Shown in pieces: positions 15,541 through 24,833 of a stretch of 64,000 nt of DNA (position 1 is its first letter; the number at the start of each line of letters is the position of its first letter). Source of the stretch: Hymenobacter daecheongensis DSM 21074 (GTDB taxonomy: Bacteria > Bacteroidota > Bacteroidia > Cytophagales > Hymenobacteraceae); NCBI RefSeq assembly GCF_900141805.1, contig NZ_FQYN01000001.1:496001-560000 (forward strand). The letters run 5' to 3'. The notes beneath the pieces were generated by a model. That model was given only the letters and a program-made list of their open reading frames with translations. It was not told where the DNA came from and made no database searches. Made by a program: the position numbers and the translations under genes.

Positions 15541-16370
15541 TAGAATTTTACTTGTTTGAGGCGGAACTGCTTATCGCCCCACACAGTCAGGACGATGTAC
15601 ATGCGCTCCGAAAAGGCCGAGGAATTAATGTAGGTCACGCCGTCGTTGAAGGGCTGGCCGATGCTGAAGCTGTGGCGGTGGCCGTTCAGCTCGAAGGCCA
15701 GCTTGGGGGCTTCCTTCAGGGTACGGGCGTAGCTCTGGCGCAGGCTGGGGTCAAAGTCATCGTCCTGCGGGGGCACGTGCGAAACCACAATCTGGCGGCG
15801 GGCGCCGCCCAGGCTGCTCAGCTGCTGCTGCACCCACGGAATGTTGGGCGTGCTGCCATCGAAGTTGGCTTCGCGGCTGTTGGTATCCACCATAATGAAC
15901 TTCGTGTCGCCGTATACAAAGGAGTAGTTCAGCGGCCCGAAAATGTGCTGATACGCCTCGCGGCCGTTGCCGATGGCGTCGTGGTTGCCGATAACAGTGA
16001 GGTAGGGCACTTTTAGCTTGCTCAGGTGGTCATCTACCCAGCGCATTTCGCGGCCCATACCGAAGTCGGAGATGTCGCCGGCCACTACCAGAAACTGGAT
16101 ACCGGGCTGCTGGTTCACGCTGGCTACCAGGTCTTCGGCCTCGTCGTAGAAGCGCTGGGAGTCGCCGGTAAATACGAAGCGGAGTGTGTCGCCGGCGGGC
16201 ACTGGCTGCTGGCGCAGGCGTTCCAGGTGCTTGGCGGTCAGGTCAGTCTGGCTCTTGGGCGAGCGGTAATCGTTGGGGCTGAATTCCAGCATCTCGCAGC
16301 CGCCCAAAGCCAGGGCAGCGGCGGCGGAAAGCAGCGAAAGTCGGGGTTGGAAGCGTAGGCGGTTCAACAT
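15540..16370 (-). CDS. Metallophosphoesterase lipoprotein
   Basis: A 276-residue calcineurin-like phosphoesterase anchored as a lipoprotein (signal peptide with lipobox ALGGC, residues 21-25). The dimetal site is complete: TGDSQ (where many members have GDxH), GDISD, GNHD, SHVPP and GHRHSF. It would hydrolyse a phosphate ester on the periplasmic side; the substrate is unknown. The start at 16370 (ATG) is preferred over a TTG three codons upstream. The downstream beta-barrel gene is coupled through TAATG. Confidence 0.85.
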   Translation of the reverse strand: MLNRLRFQPRLSLLSAAAALALGGCEMLEFSPNDYRSPKSQTDLTAKHLERLRQQPVPAGDTLRFVFTGDSQRFYDEAEDLVASVNQQPGIQFLVVAGDISDFGMGREMRWVDDHLSKLKVPYLTVIGNHDAIGNGREAYQHIFGPLNYSFVYGDTKFIMVDTNSREANFDGSTPNIPWVQQQLSSLGGARRQIVVSHVPPQDDDFDPSLRQSYARTLKEAPKLAFELNGHRHSFSIGQPFNDGVTYINSSAFSERMYIVLTVWGDKQFRLKQVKF

Positions 16371-16470
16371 CACAGGCAATGGCAGGTAGTCAGCAGGTGG
16401 CCCTGGAAAGCCAGGACGGCCCCTTATACTGCGTTAGCCGGGCAAGTGTTTTGGCGGGCATCCACGGCCC

Positions 16471-18123
16471 CTATTCGTCCAGGTACTGGTGCACGAACTT
16501 GATGGCCATGCTGCCCTCGCCCACGGCCGAGGCCACGCGGGCCATGGCTCCGGCGCGGCTGTCGCCGGCGGCGAAGATGCCGGGCACGCAGGTTTCGAGC
16601 AGGTAGGGCTCCCGGTTGTGCTTCCAGGCGGTGGGGTAGCGCGGGTCCGTCACCAGGTCGCGGCCGGTGAGCAGGTAGCCTTTGCCGTCGCAGAGCACGG
16701 TGTGGCAGAGCCACTCGGTGCTGGGCCGGGCCCCGATGAACACGAACAGGGCCCGGGCGGGCCGCACCTCGGCCTGGCCGTGGTTGTCGAGTACCACTTC
16801 TTCCAGGTGGTCCTGCCCGCGCACTGCGGTTACCTGGGAGCCGGGCAGAATTTCCACGTTGGCGGTCTGGGCCAGCTGCTCGATCAGGTAGGCCGACATG
16901 GAAGCCGCCAGCGACGCGCCCCGAATGACGATGAACACCCGGCGGGCGTAGCTGGCTAGGTACATGGCGGCCTGCCCGGCCGAGTTGCCCCCGCCCACGA
17001 TGTACACGTCCTGCTGGTCGCAGGAGCGGGCCTCGGTGCGGGCGGCCCCGTAGTACACGCCGGCCCCGCTGAGCTGGTCGATGCCGGGCACGTCGAGCTT
17101 GCGGTAGCTCACGCCGGTGGTGAGCACCACGGCGCGGGTGCGCACCTCGGTGCCGCTGCTCAGGGTGAGCACCTTGTAGCCGTCCTGCACGCAGATACCC
17201 GTTACTTCCTCGGGCAGAAACTCGGCCCCCAGGCGCACGGCCTGGGCCCAGGCGCGGTGGGCCAGCTCGGCCCCGCTCAGCCCGGTGGGGAAGCCCAGGT
17301 AGTTTTCGATGCGGGAGCTGGTGCCGGCCTGCCCGCCGGGGGTCTGCCGCTCGATAATCAGGGTTTTGAGCCCCTCTGAAGCCCCGTACACCGCCGAGGC
17401 CAGCCCCGACGGCCCGGCCCCGACCACCACCACGTCGTACAGGGCTTCGGCGGGCTGGGCGGTGAGGCCCAGCTGTTCCAGCAGGGCCGTGCGGTCGGGG
17501 TGGGCCAGAGCCTGGCCCTCGGCATTGACTACTACCGGCAGGTCGGCGGCGGTGAAGCCGGTGGTAGCCAGCAGGAGCTTGGCCTCGGGGTTGGTTTCGA
17601 AGTCGAGCCACTGGAAGGCCACCAGGTAGCCGGCCAGCAGATCCTTGAGGTCGTGGGAGAGCGGCGACCACTGAAACCCGATGAGGCGCACACCCTGGAA
17701 GCGGGGCCGGTGCTGGGCCTGCCAGGCGTTCAGCAGATCGTGCAGGGTGGGGTAGAGCAGCTGCTGGGGCGGATCCCAGGGCTTCATCAGGTAGTGGTCG
17801 AGGCGGGCGTTGTTGATGGCGCGGATGGCGGCCTCGGTGTCGGCGTAGGCGGTGAGCAGCACGCGCTTGGCGTCGGGGTAGATGGTCCGGGCCTGCTCGA
17901 GCAGCTCCACGCCCTCCATGCCGGGCATGCGCTGGTCGGCCAGAATCAGGGCCAGGGGCTCCTCGCGGCGCTTCAGCTCGCGCAGGGTGTCGAGGGCTTC
18001 GGCCCCGGAGCTGGCCCGCAGCACCCGGTAGTCGCGGCGGAACTCGGTGCGCAAATCCCGGTCGATGGCCCCCAGCACCTGCAGGTCGTCGTCAACGGTG
18101 AGAAGAACGGGTTTCTTTTCCAT
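16471..18123 (-). CDS. Response-regulator receiver domain fused to a thioredoxin-reductase-like flavoprotein
   Basis: A 550-residue protein. Residues 1-130 are a receiver domain (acidic DDD near residue 11, phospho-Asp in ILADQRMPG near 62, LLTAY, MKPWDPP). Residues about 140-215 look thioredoxin-like but lack CxxC. Residues about 228-550 are a two-dinucleotide flavoprotein (VVGAGPSGLASAVYG; VYIVGGGNSAGQAAMYL; PGIFAAGDSRAG). The thioredoxin reductase redox CxxC is absent; the corresponding region has a single Cys (ARSCDQQD). It probably outputs phosphorylation-controlled redox or NADPH chemistry rather than DNA binding. The histidine kinase gene lies upstream on the same strand, split off by a family B repeat. 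Confidence 0.88.
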   Translation of the reverse strand: MEKKPVLLTVDDDLQVLGAIDRDLRTEFRRDYRVLRASSGAEALDTLRELKRREEPLALILADQRMPGMEGVELLEQARTIYPDAKRVLLTAYADTEAAIRAINNARLDHYLMKPWDPPQQLLYPTLHDLLNAWQAQHRPRFQGVRLIGFQWSPLSHDLKDLLAGYLVAFQWLDFETNPEAKLLLATTGFTAADLPVVVNAEGQALAHPDRTALLEQLGLTAQPAEALYDVVVVGAGPSGLASAVYGASEGLKTLIIERQTPGGQAGTSSRIENYLGFPTGLSGAELAHRAWAQAVRLGAEFLPEEVTGICVQDGYKVLTLSSGTEVRTRAVVLTTGVSYRKLDVPGIDQLSGAGVYYGAARTEARSCDQQDVYIVGGGNSAGQAAMYLASYARRVFIVIRGASLAASMSAYLIEQLAQTANVEILPGSQVTAVRGQDHLEEVVLDNHGQAEVRPARALFVFIGARPSTEWLCHTVLCDGKGYLLTGRDLVTDPRYPTAWKHNREPYLLETCVPGIFAAGDSRAGAMARVASAVGEGSMAIKFVHQYLDE

Positions 18124-18290
18124 GGGGTCGGGAGTGGTGAGGCAATAAGGCCGGAGCCTGGTTTAGTACAATATCAGCGGTTTTGCAGGCGAGGTCCGGC
18201 GGGGTGGTTTCCGAGAAGGCACAGAATAGGCACTCCGAACTCACCCCCAAGGGCCCCCATCGGGAAACTACAATTTAGGTGGAGCAGGAA

Positions 18291-18451
18291 CTGTCATTGC
18301 GAGGCGTAGGCCGAAGCAATCCGTCCTCTGAAATGTGGTGGGCACTGTTTACCCGCCAAACACCTACCTGGCTAGCGGTAAAGGGTTACTGCGTCAACAG
18401 GGCGTGGCGCATTGTTCAGGACGGATTGCTTCGCTTCGCTCGCAATGACAG
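18291..18451. repeat. Family B inverted repeat (GTCATTGCGAG type), copy 1
   Basis: Arms CTGTCATTGCGAGG...GAAGCAATCCGTCCT and their inverse. The interior contains TTTACCCGCC and GGTAAAGGGTTACTG. It is followed at about 18460-18488 by a lone word array of the family C type (read on the minus strand: GTGAGTAG, TGAGATGG, TAAAGTGG, TGAG). The histidine kinase stop codon lies in that array. Confidence 0.85.
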
Positions 18452-18479
18452 CACGACAACTCACCACTTTACCATCTCA

Positions 18480-19871
18480 CTACTCACCAACCGGCAGCCA
18501 GGCGCAGAACTCGGTGTGGCCGGGGGCCGACTTCACTTCCAGCCGGCCCCCGTGGTCACGAATGATGCGCTGGGCAATGTCGAGGCCGAGGCCGGTGCCC
18601 TCGCCGGCCTGCTTGGTGGTATAGAAGGGCTCGAAGATGCGCGGCAGCACCTCGGGGGCGATGCCGGGGCCGTTGTCGATGACGAACACGCGCACGAAGC
18701 CTCCCTCCAGGCGGGTACGCAGCGTGATTTCGCCTCCCGGGGGCAGCGCGTCGATGGCGTTGTCGAGCAGGTTGGTCCACACCTGGTTGAGGCTGCTGAC
18801 CTGCCCGCGCACGGGCGGCAGGTCGGGGGCGTAGTCGCGGCGGAGGGTGAGTTTCTGCTCGCGCAGGGCAAAGCCGAGCATGTTCACGGTGCTGTCGAGG
18901 CCGCTGGGCACGTCGAGCAGGGTGAAGTCGCCACCGCGGTCCATGTGGGAGTAGGTTTTCACGTTGCTCACCAGCTGGCTGATGCGGCCCCCTGCCTCCT
19001 GCACGTCCCTAATCAGGTGCATGGTCACGAGCTGGCCTTCGAGCCAGGCGAAGGCCGGGGCCCGGGCCCCGGCGGGCAACAGGGCCGCCACCGGCTCCAG
19101 CGCCGGCAGCGTGAGGCTGGCCTCCAGCAGGCCCGCGGCCAGGCGGTAGCCGTCGGGCACGCCCTGGGCTTCGAGCCAGTCGGCCAACTCATCTTCGCGG
19201 TCGGCTTCTTCCAGCGCCGACAGGGTGCGGGCGGCGGGCTCGCCGGGCCGGGCCAGGGCCGTGAGGGCGTGCATGGCCGCGGGGGAGGGGCAGTGGCCCA
19301 CCAGCTCCACAAACAGGGCGGGCTTGGCCAGGGCCCGCTCGGCCAGGGCTTCGGCGGCGCGGGCAATGGCGGCGGCGGGGTTGTTCAGCTCGTGGGCCAG
19401 GCCGGCGGCGAGCTTGCCCAGGGCCCGCAGCTTTTCGTCGCGCTCCTGCCCGCGGGCTTCCTCGCGGGCCCGGTCGCTCATCAGCCCCACCAGGCGCTGC
19501 ACCAGCTCGGGGCTGGCGTGCTCCAGCTCCGGAAACCGGTCGCGGTGCAGCAGGTACAGCTCGGTGGGGCCGGTAGCCAGGGCCAGGCCGTTCAGCGTCC
19601 GCAGCCGCGAGTAGGGCAGCACCCCGCTCACCTGGCCCGCTTCGAGGCGGAAGCGGGGCTCCCGGCTGCCCTTGTCGAGGCTAAAAAACTGCACGCCGCC
19701 CCGCAGCACGGCCATCATAAACTCGGCCGGGGCCCCAGGCTGGGCCAGGGCCTCGCCGTCGGCGAGTACGCGCCGCTCGCCGTGGGTGAGCAGCCAGGTG
19801 ATGGCCTGAGGCGGCAGCTCCTGGAAGGTGGGAATAGTGAGCAGTTCTTCCGAAGTGAGGGGAGCGGGCAT
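18480..19871 (-). CDS. Histidine kinase with N-terminal cyclic-nucleotide-binding domain
   Basis: A 463-residue soluble kinase. Residues about 10-125 form a cNMP-binding (Crp-like) fold (FQELPPQAITWLLTHGERRVLADGEALAQPG). The phosphoacceptor region LGKLAAGLAHELNNPAAAIARA places His near residue 160. A helical insertion of over 100 residues follows before a second helix with SQLVSNVKTYSHMD, then the HATPase domain (NLLDNAIDA, DNGPGI, FEPFYTTK, GTGLGLDIAQRI). It should phosphorylate the receiver domain of the flavoprotein encoded downstream. ATG at 19869-19871. The stop (TAG) is inside a word array. Confidence 0.88.
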   Translation of the reverse strand: MPAPLTSEELLTIPTFQELPPQAITWLLTHGERRVLADGEALAQPGAPAEFMMAVLRGGVQFFSLDKGSREPRFRLEAGQVSGVLPYSRLRTLNGLALATGPTELYLLHRDRFPELEHASPELVQRLVGLMSDRAREEARGQERDEKLRALGKLAAGLAHELNNPAAAIARAAEALAERALAKPALFVELVGHCPSPAAMHALTALARPGEPAARTLSALEEADREDELADWLEAQGVPDGYRLAAGLLEASLTLPALEPVAALLPAGARAPAFAWLEGQLVTMHLIRDVQEAGGRISQLVSNVKTYSHMDRGGDFTLLDVPSGLDSTVNMLGFALREQKLTLRRDYAPDLPPVRGQVSSLNQVWTNLLDNAIDALPPGGEITLRTRLEGGFVRVFVIDNGPGIAPEVLPRIFEPFYTTKQAGEGTGLGLDIAQRIIRDHGGRLEVKSAPGHTEFCAWLPVGE

Positions 19872-20063
19872 AGGCGGAAGGGAAAAGAGAGCCGGAAGTA
19901 TGCTAAACTCTGCGAAGGGGGCAGAGGTTTGGCGCAGCCGGGCTGGGGCGGCCGACGGTGCCCGGCCGCAGACCTTCGGGCCGATACCCCACCAAAAACC
20001 CGTTTCTTGCCAAACTTTTTAGCCGCCCGCCGCCTTCTTTAGTTTCTCCTCTATTTCTGTTCT

Positions 20064-21449
20064 ATGGCCAAGCTCAAGACCCTTTACTTCTGCCAGAATT
20101 GCGGCGCGCAGTCCGCCAAGTGGATTGGCCGCTGCCCCAGCTGCGGCGAGTGGAACACCTACGTGGAAGAAGTCATTCAGAAGGACGACACCCAGGCGGC
20201 CGGCTCGTGGAAGCCGCCGACTAGCGGCCCCGGCACCAAGGCGGCCAGCAAGCCCCGTCCCATCGGCGAAATTCACTACGAGGAAGAGTCCCGCTTCGAC
20301 ACCAACGACGGGGAGCTGAACCGCGTGCTGGGCGGCGGCCTCGTGCCGGGCTCTTTGGTGCTCATCGGTGGTGAGCCCGGCATCGGCAAAAGCACGCTGA
20401 TGCTGCAGATTGCCATGAGCCTCAAGCAAATGAAGGTGCTCTACATTTCGGGCGAGGAAAGCGAGCAGCAGATCAAGATGCGGGCCGAGCGGCTGGGGCC
20501 CCAGCACCCGCAGTGCTACATTCTCACCGAAACCAACACCCAGAACATCTTCAAGCAGATCGACCAGCTCCAGCCCAACGTGGTCATCGTCGATTCCATT
20601 CAGACGCTGCACTCGGGGCTGGTGGAGTCGGGGGCGGGGTCGGTGAGCCAGGTGCGCGAATGCACCGCCGAGCTGCTCAAATACGCCAAGGAAACCGGCG
20701 TGCCGGTGCTGCTCATCGGCCACATCACTAAGGACGGCTCCATTGCCGGCCCCAAGATTCTGGAGCATATGGTGGACACGGTTTTGCAGTTTGAGGGCGA
20801 CCGGCACCTGAGCTACCGCATCCTGCGCACCACCAAAAACCGCTTCGGATCTACCTCGGAGCTAGGCATATACGAGATGCAAGGCACGGGTTTGCGGCAG
20901 GTAAGCAACCCCTCCGAGATTCTGCTTTCGCAGCGCACCGAGAGCCTGAGCGGCATGGCCATCGGGGCTACGCTGGAAGGCAACCGGCCCCTGCTGGTGG
21001 AGGTGCAGGCCCTCGTGACGCCCGCCACCTACGGCACGCCCCAGCGCTCGGCCACCGGCTTCGATGCCAAGCGCCTGAATATGCTGCTGGCCGTGCTCGA
21101 AAAGCGTAGCGGCCTGCGCCTGGGCCAGCACGACGTGTTTCTGAACATTGCCGGCGGCCTGCGCCTTGATGATCCAGCCCTGGACATTGCCGTGTGCGCC
21201 GCCGTAGTATCGTCCTTGAACGACCTGCCGATTCCGGGGCACGTGTGCCTGGCGGCCGAGGTGGGGCTGAGCGGCGAAATCCGGGCCGTGAGCCGGCTAG
21301 ACCAGCGGCTGAGCGAAGCTGAGAAGCTGGGTTTCAGGGAAATGTACATCTCGCAGTTCAACGCCCGCGGCCTCGACCTGGCCCGCTACGGCATTCGGGC
21401 GCAGCCGGTAGGCCGCCTGGACGAAGTGCTGAGCGGATTGTTCGGATAG
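20064..21449 (+). CDS. radA: DNA repair protein RadA
   Basis: A 461-residue RadA/Sms ATPase that processes recombination intermediates with RecA. The N-terminal zinc finger has CxxC at residues 10-13 and 24-27. The Walker A motif GGEPGIGKST is near residue 95, the RadA-specific KNRFGS near residue 258, and the C-terminal third is the Lon-like domain (LGQHDVFLNIAGGLRLDDPALD). All family hallmarks are present and length is normal. ATG at 20064-20066 after a gap from the divergent histidine kinase. Confidence 0.97.
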   Translation: MAKLKTLYFCQNCGAQSAKWIGRCPSCGEWNTYVEEVIQKDDTQAAGSWKPPTSGPGTKAASKPRPIGEIHYEEESRFDTNDGELNRVLGGGLVPGSLVLIGGEPGIGKSTLMLQIAMSLKQMKVLYISGEESEQQIKMRAERLGPQHPQCYILTETNTQNIFKQIDQLQPNVVIVDSIQTLHSGLVESGAGSVSQVRECTAELLKYAKETGVPVLLIGHITKDGSIAGPKILEHMVDTVLQFEGDRHLSYRILRTTKNRFGSTSELGIYEMQGTGLRQVSNPSEILLSQRTESLSGMAIGATLEGNRPLLVEVQALVTPATYGTPQRSATGFDAKRLNMLLAVLEKRSGLRLGQHDVFLNIAGGLRLDDPALDIAVCAAVVSSLNDLPIPGHVCLAAEVGLSGEIRAVSRLDQRLSEAEKLGFREMYISQFNARGLDLARYGIRAQPVGRLDEVLSGLFG

Positions 21450-21728
21450 GATTTATACAGGAACCATTTGCCCACCTGTCAGAGTTTTGTCCCCGTTGGT
21501 GCTGCCTATTCAGCGCAGTCCGCGGGTCGAAAATTCCACTCACAATCAAGGCAATGCGCATTCCTGAAAGGACTTAACAAAAAAGCCATAATCTGGATTG
21601 TCCGATCTAAACCGGAATGCCGTATCTTCGGTACACGAGTTGGCTTTTCCCACGAAGCCTTCCGGGTCCTTCCAGCCCGGATAGCTTGGGCAAGCTTTTT
21701 CGTCGCACCCTGACAGACCTTTCTTTCG
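21450..21728 (+). other. Intergenic region between radA and the TlpA-like gene
   Basis: There is no gene here that I can support. A possible promoter is ATTG at 21597-21600, 22 bases, TATCTTCG at 21623-21630 (one mismatch from TAnnTTTG). A short hairpin AGCTTGGGCAAGCT followed by TTTT lies near 21684-21701. Confidence 0.4.
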
Positions 21729-23201
21729 ATGGCATATTCTCTTCGTATTCCGGGCACGGGCCTGCTGTTGGCCGTGCTGCTGACGGCCGCCCCGCTGGCC
21801 AGCCGCGCCCAGGGCACGGTGACTCTGGTGGGCAAAGTCAGTGGCAAAACGGCTGACTCCGTGGCCGTTTCGATTCGGGAAAATCTGCTGGACCCGAAGG
21901 AGCAAACCACCTACGCCGCCGTGAATGACCGGGGCGAGTTCCGGCTGGCCGTGCAGGTTAGTGGCCCCACCCGCGCCGATCTGGTGTACGACGATGACGT
22001 GGCCGACCTGTTTTTGGAGCCCGGCATGGCGCTGGAAGTCAAATTTAAAGGCAACGATCTGGCCGCCACGGTGCGCTACAAGGGCAAGGGCGCCGAGCCC
22101 AACACCTTTCTGGCCGAAATGGATGAGCGCTTCACCGAAGTCGACGGCTTTCAGGTGCTCCCTGAAAACATCATGTTTTACGAAGCCGGCTTCCTGCACT
22201 TCCTCGACTATCGGCGCAAGGAGCAGCGCAAATTCTATGAAAACACCATCGACAACGAGCACTATTCGGCCGCTTTCCGCGACTACATCAACTCCGAAAT
22301 CGATTACAGCTACGCCAACGACCGGCTGACCTACCAGGACCTGCGCGAGCAGGTGGTAGCCACCGAGGGCCGGCTGAAAATGACCCCCACGTACTACGAT
22401 TTTCTCAACGACAAAGCCCTGATCAACAACCCGGTGGCTTTACGCAGCGAGCTGTACCAGGAATTCTTGCTCAACTACGTGCATTATATGGCCACTTCCG
22501 GCGGCCACCAGCGCACCGACCCCAGCTTCTACCAGGTGTGCTACGATATAGCCAAGAGCCAGCTCAGCGGCCCCACCCGCCCGATTATTATGGGGCGCGT
22601 GTTGCAGGAGTCGTTCCGGTTTGGGCACGTGAAGCAATCGGCGGCCATGCTGGCTGATTTCCGCGCGGCGGATGCGAAGAACGAGTACTTCCCGGTGCTG
22701 CAGCAGGATTTTGAAACCCACAAGGCCTTCGCCATCGGTGCGCCGGCTCCCAACTTCCACCTCACGACGGCCAGCGGCGACTCGGTTTCGCTGCGCAGCT
22801 TCGCGGGCAAGCTGGTCTACATCAATTTCTGGCGCACCACCAGCGGCCTGGCCCTGCGCGACCTGCCCTACGCCGCCGACCTGATTAAGCGCTTCGACGG
22901 CAAGAATATCGTGTTTCTGAACGTGGCCCTCGACGAGAACGAGCCGGCCTGGAAGCAGCTGGTGCTGGGCAAAAAGCTGCCGGGCGTGCACGTGCGGGCC
23001 GCCGGGGGCATGCGCTCAGCCATTGCTAAGGCCTACGCCATTCAGGACGTGCCGGCGTATTTCCTGCTGGCTGAAGACGGAACTTTCCTCAACACCAAGC
23101 CCAAACGCCTGAGCAGCCGCGCCGCTGTGGACGAAATCAAGCAGTCGTTTGGTAAAGCTGGTACGTATAGCAGCACGTTGCCTTCGTCGGCTGGCAAGTA
23201 A
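21729..23201 (+). CDS. TlpA-like thioredoxin-fold protein lacking the CxxC
   Basis: A 490-residue exported protein. The signal peptide MAYSLRIPGTGLLLAVLLTAAPLASRA precedes a beta-rich N-terminal domain of the kind found in Bacteroidota TlpA/DUF4369-type proteins, then a helical region. A thioredoxin/AhpC-type domain starts near residue 330 (IGAPAPNFHLTTASGDSVSLRSFAGKLV). Where TlpA proteins have WCxxC this one has FWRTTSGLA, so the disulfide chemistry is lost. It may be a structural or binding paralogue. ATG at 21729-21731; a terminator follows. Confidence 0.82.
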   Translation: MAYSLRIPGTGLLLAVLLTAAPLASRAQGTVTLVGKVSGKTADSVAVSIRENLLDPKEQTTYAAVNDRGEFRLAVQVSGPTRADLVYDDDVADLFLEPGMALEVKFKGNDLAATVRYKGKGAEPNTFLAEMDERFTEVDGFQVLPENIMFYEAGFLHFLDYRRKEQRKFYENTIDNEHYSAAFRDYINSEIDYSYANDRLTYQDLREQVVATEGRLKMTPTYYDFLNDKALINNPVALRSELYQEFLLNYVHYMATSGGHQRTDPSFYQVCYDIAKSQLSGPTRPIIMGRVLQESFRFGHVKQSAAMLADFRAADAKNEYFPVLQQDFETHKAFAIGAPAPNFHLTTASGDSVSLRSFAGKLVYINFWRTTSGLALRDLPYAADLIKRFDGKNIVFLNVALDENEPAWKQLVLGKKLPGVHVRAAGGMRSAIAKAYAIQDVPAYFLLAEDGTFLNTKPKRLSSRAAVDEIKQSFGKAGTYSSTLPSSAGK

Positions 23202-23228
23202 GAGCTTAACTTCATCACTTCTAAAAAT

Positions 23229-23252
23229 CCTCCTGGATAGCCTGGGAGGTCT
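23229..23252 (+). terminator. Probable terminator after the TlpA-like gene
   Basis: An imperfect stem CCTCCTGG / CCTGGGAGG followed by a T-rich stretch. Confidence 0.5.
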
Positions 23253-23279
23253 TTATTCTTACAAAATATTCTCCTGATC

Positions 23280-23287
23280 TAAATTTG
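23280..23287 (+). promoter_or_regulatory. -7 promoter box of the T9SS cargo gene
   Basis: TAAATTTG matches TAnnTTTG exactly. It sets transcription start near 23294, so translation should start at the ATG at 23348 rather than further upstream. I see no clear -33 box. Confidence 0.45.
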
Positions 23288-23347
23288 TCAGGAATGCTAT
23301 CTTCCAAGCTTCAGAGGATTACCTTTGAAGCTGATCTTCTACTCGAT

Positions 23348-24712
23348 ATGCAATCAGGTCTACGTATTTGCGCGCTTCTTTTCGTGACGGCTGTGGCGCA
23401 GGCCCAACAGCCGCAGCTGCCCGTCCGCCAGTTTAACCCATTCGGCTTGGGTGAGAATCCTGCTCCCTCATCGTTTCATCGGACTGCGGCAGCTACGAGC
23501 TTGCCACACCAAGCCACGGCTTACTATCGGAATTACGCTACCACTGGCCTGCCATTGAAACAGGCTTTTACAGAATACTACACCTACGACGCGCAAGGGC
23601 GCCGAACGGAGGAAGTAGTAACTGATTCAGCAACGGCTACGCCCCTCTACCGCAACCGATATGTCTACAATAGCCAGGGGCAGGAAACCAGCTACAGCAA
23701 TGATCTGTGGGGCAATAATGTGTGGGCCACCTATATCAAGCGGGAGCAGGACTATGACAGCCACGGTAACGTCTTTGAAGCTCGCTCCTACCGTTCTTCT
23801 GGTATTCCGGCCGCCTTGCAGCTAAACCGCACCACCTATTACCGACGCACATACAGCGCCAGCGGCGTACTGACCTCTACACTGACTGAGGGCCTAGATA
23901 ACTACCCTGGCGCAACGCTGCAGCCTGAGGAGCGCGTAACCTACACGCTGACTAACGACCAGTGGGCCAGCAGTGTGTATGACGTTTTTATCACCAACGC
24001 TGGCTGGGTGCTGGGGGCCGCCCGGGTTTCGCAGTATACTTGGCACAACTGGCCTACCCGGCAAGTAGCATCCTACGACTGGGAAGTATACCAAGGACCC
24101 CAGCGCCGCAATACCGTGACTTACTACCCCAACAACGCTGGGCAGCGCGACTATGGTGAAGCCCGGACAACGGCAACTGCCAGTTGGCAGCCCGAGCAGC
24201 GCTACACCGTGCGCTACGATGTGGAGGGCAACCTTGTATTGGACCTACACGAAATATGGAAGGCTGGTTCTGGGCGCTGGGAAGCCAATCAGAACTGGGC
24301 TTACGACGACAGCCTGACACTGAGCTATGACGCCCAGCGCCGGGTAGTTCAACGTATTTCGCAGTCCATTGCCCCTGATGGCAGCCTGAGTGTTCGTTCC
24401 CGCCATGTATACAGAGACTTCCGGTCAGTGGCCCTGGCCAATGCCTCACAAGCACCGGCCGGAATGACCCTGCGTGTGTATCCGAATCCAGCAAAGGCAA
24501 CAGCCCTGCTGGAGCTTACTGGGTCTGCCAGGGCGGAAACGCTGCACGGTAGTTTGCTCAATAGTGTAGGACAAGAGGTGCAACAGTTTGTGGTCGGCCC
24601 GCAGTCGAATCGGGCAATAGAGCTTGACCTGACTACCTTGCCTAGTGGGTTATATTTGGTTAAAATTCAGACTACTGGTGGTCTAATGCAACAGCAGTTG
24701 CTCCACGAATAA
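23348..24712 (+). CDS. Secreted YD-repeat-like protein with T9SS sorting domain
   Basis: A 454-residue protein exported by Sec and then the type IX secretion system. The signal peptide is MQSGLRICALLFVTAVAQA. The middle is built of repeats resembling RHS/YD units (YTYDAQGRRTEEVVTDS, YVYNSQGQETSY, YDSHGNVFEARS, LSYDAQRRVVQR). The C-terminal 80 residues are a type A sorting domain (LRVYPNPAKATALLEL ... LPSGLYLVKIQT). Function unknown; probably surface-exposed or released. Base composition is somewhat less GC-rich than its neighbours. Confidence 0.82.
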   Translation: MQSGLRICALLFVTAVAQAQQPQLPVRQFNPFGLGENPAPSSFHRTAAATSLPHQATAYYRNYATTGLPLKQAFTEYYTYDAQGRRTEEVVTDSATATPLYRNRYVYNSQGQETSYSNDLWGNNVWATYIKREQDYDSHGNVFEARSYRSSGIPAALQLNRTTYYRRTYSASGVLTSTLTEGLDNYPGATLQPEERVTYTLTNDQWASSVYDVFITNAGWVLGAARVSQYTWHNWPTRQVASYDWEVYQGPQRRNTVTYYPNNAGQRDYGEARTTATASWQPEQRYTVRYDVEGNLVLDLHEIWKAGSGRWEANQNWAYDDSLTLSYDAQRRVVQRISQSIAPDGSLSVRSRHVYRDFRSVALANASQAPAGMTLRVYPNPAKATALLELTGSARAETLHGSLLNSVGQEVQQFVVGPQSNRAIELDLTTLPSGLYLVKIQTTGGLMQQQLLHE

Positions 24713-24833
24713 ATTACGTTTCAAAACAGATCGACCCAAGTCCGGCAGACGGTGCCTGAACTAAAGACAGAAATTGAGGTTAGTGGTAGCTGGCCGCCGT
24801 TATACTTTAGGGTGCTGCCGACCATTACCTTGC

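Noticed and set aside
18279-20042. A 587-codon open frame on the plus strand across the histidine kinase
   Set aside because: It is the antisense of the kinase gene, has no recognisable domain, and runs through a repeat. Long antisense frames are expected in GC-rich DNA. The same reasoning removes the long frames at 2266-3348, 4324-5463, 10640-11785, 11839-13125, 33433-35361 and 56713-57936.
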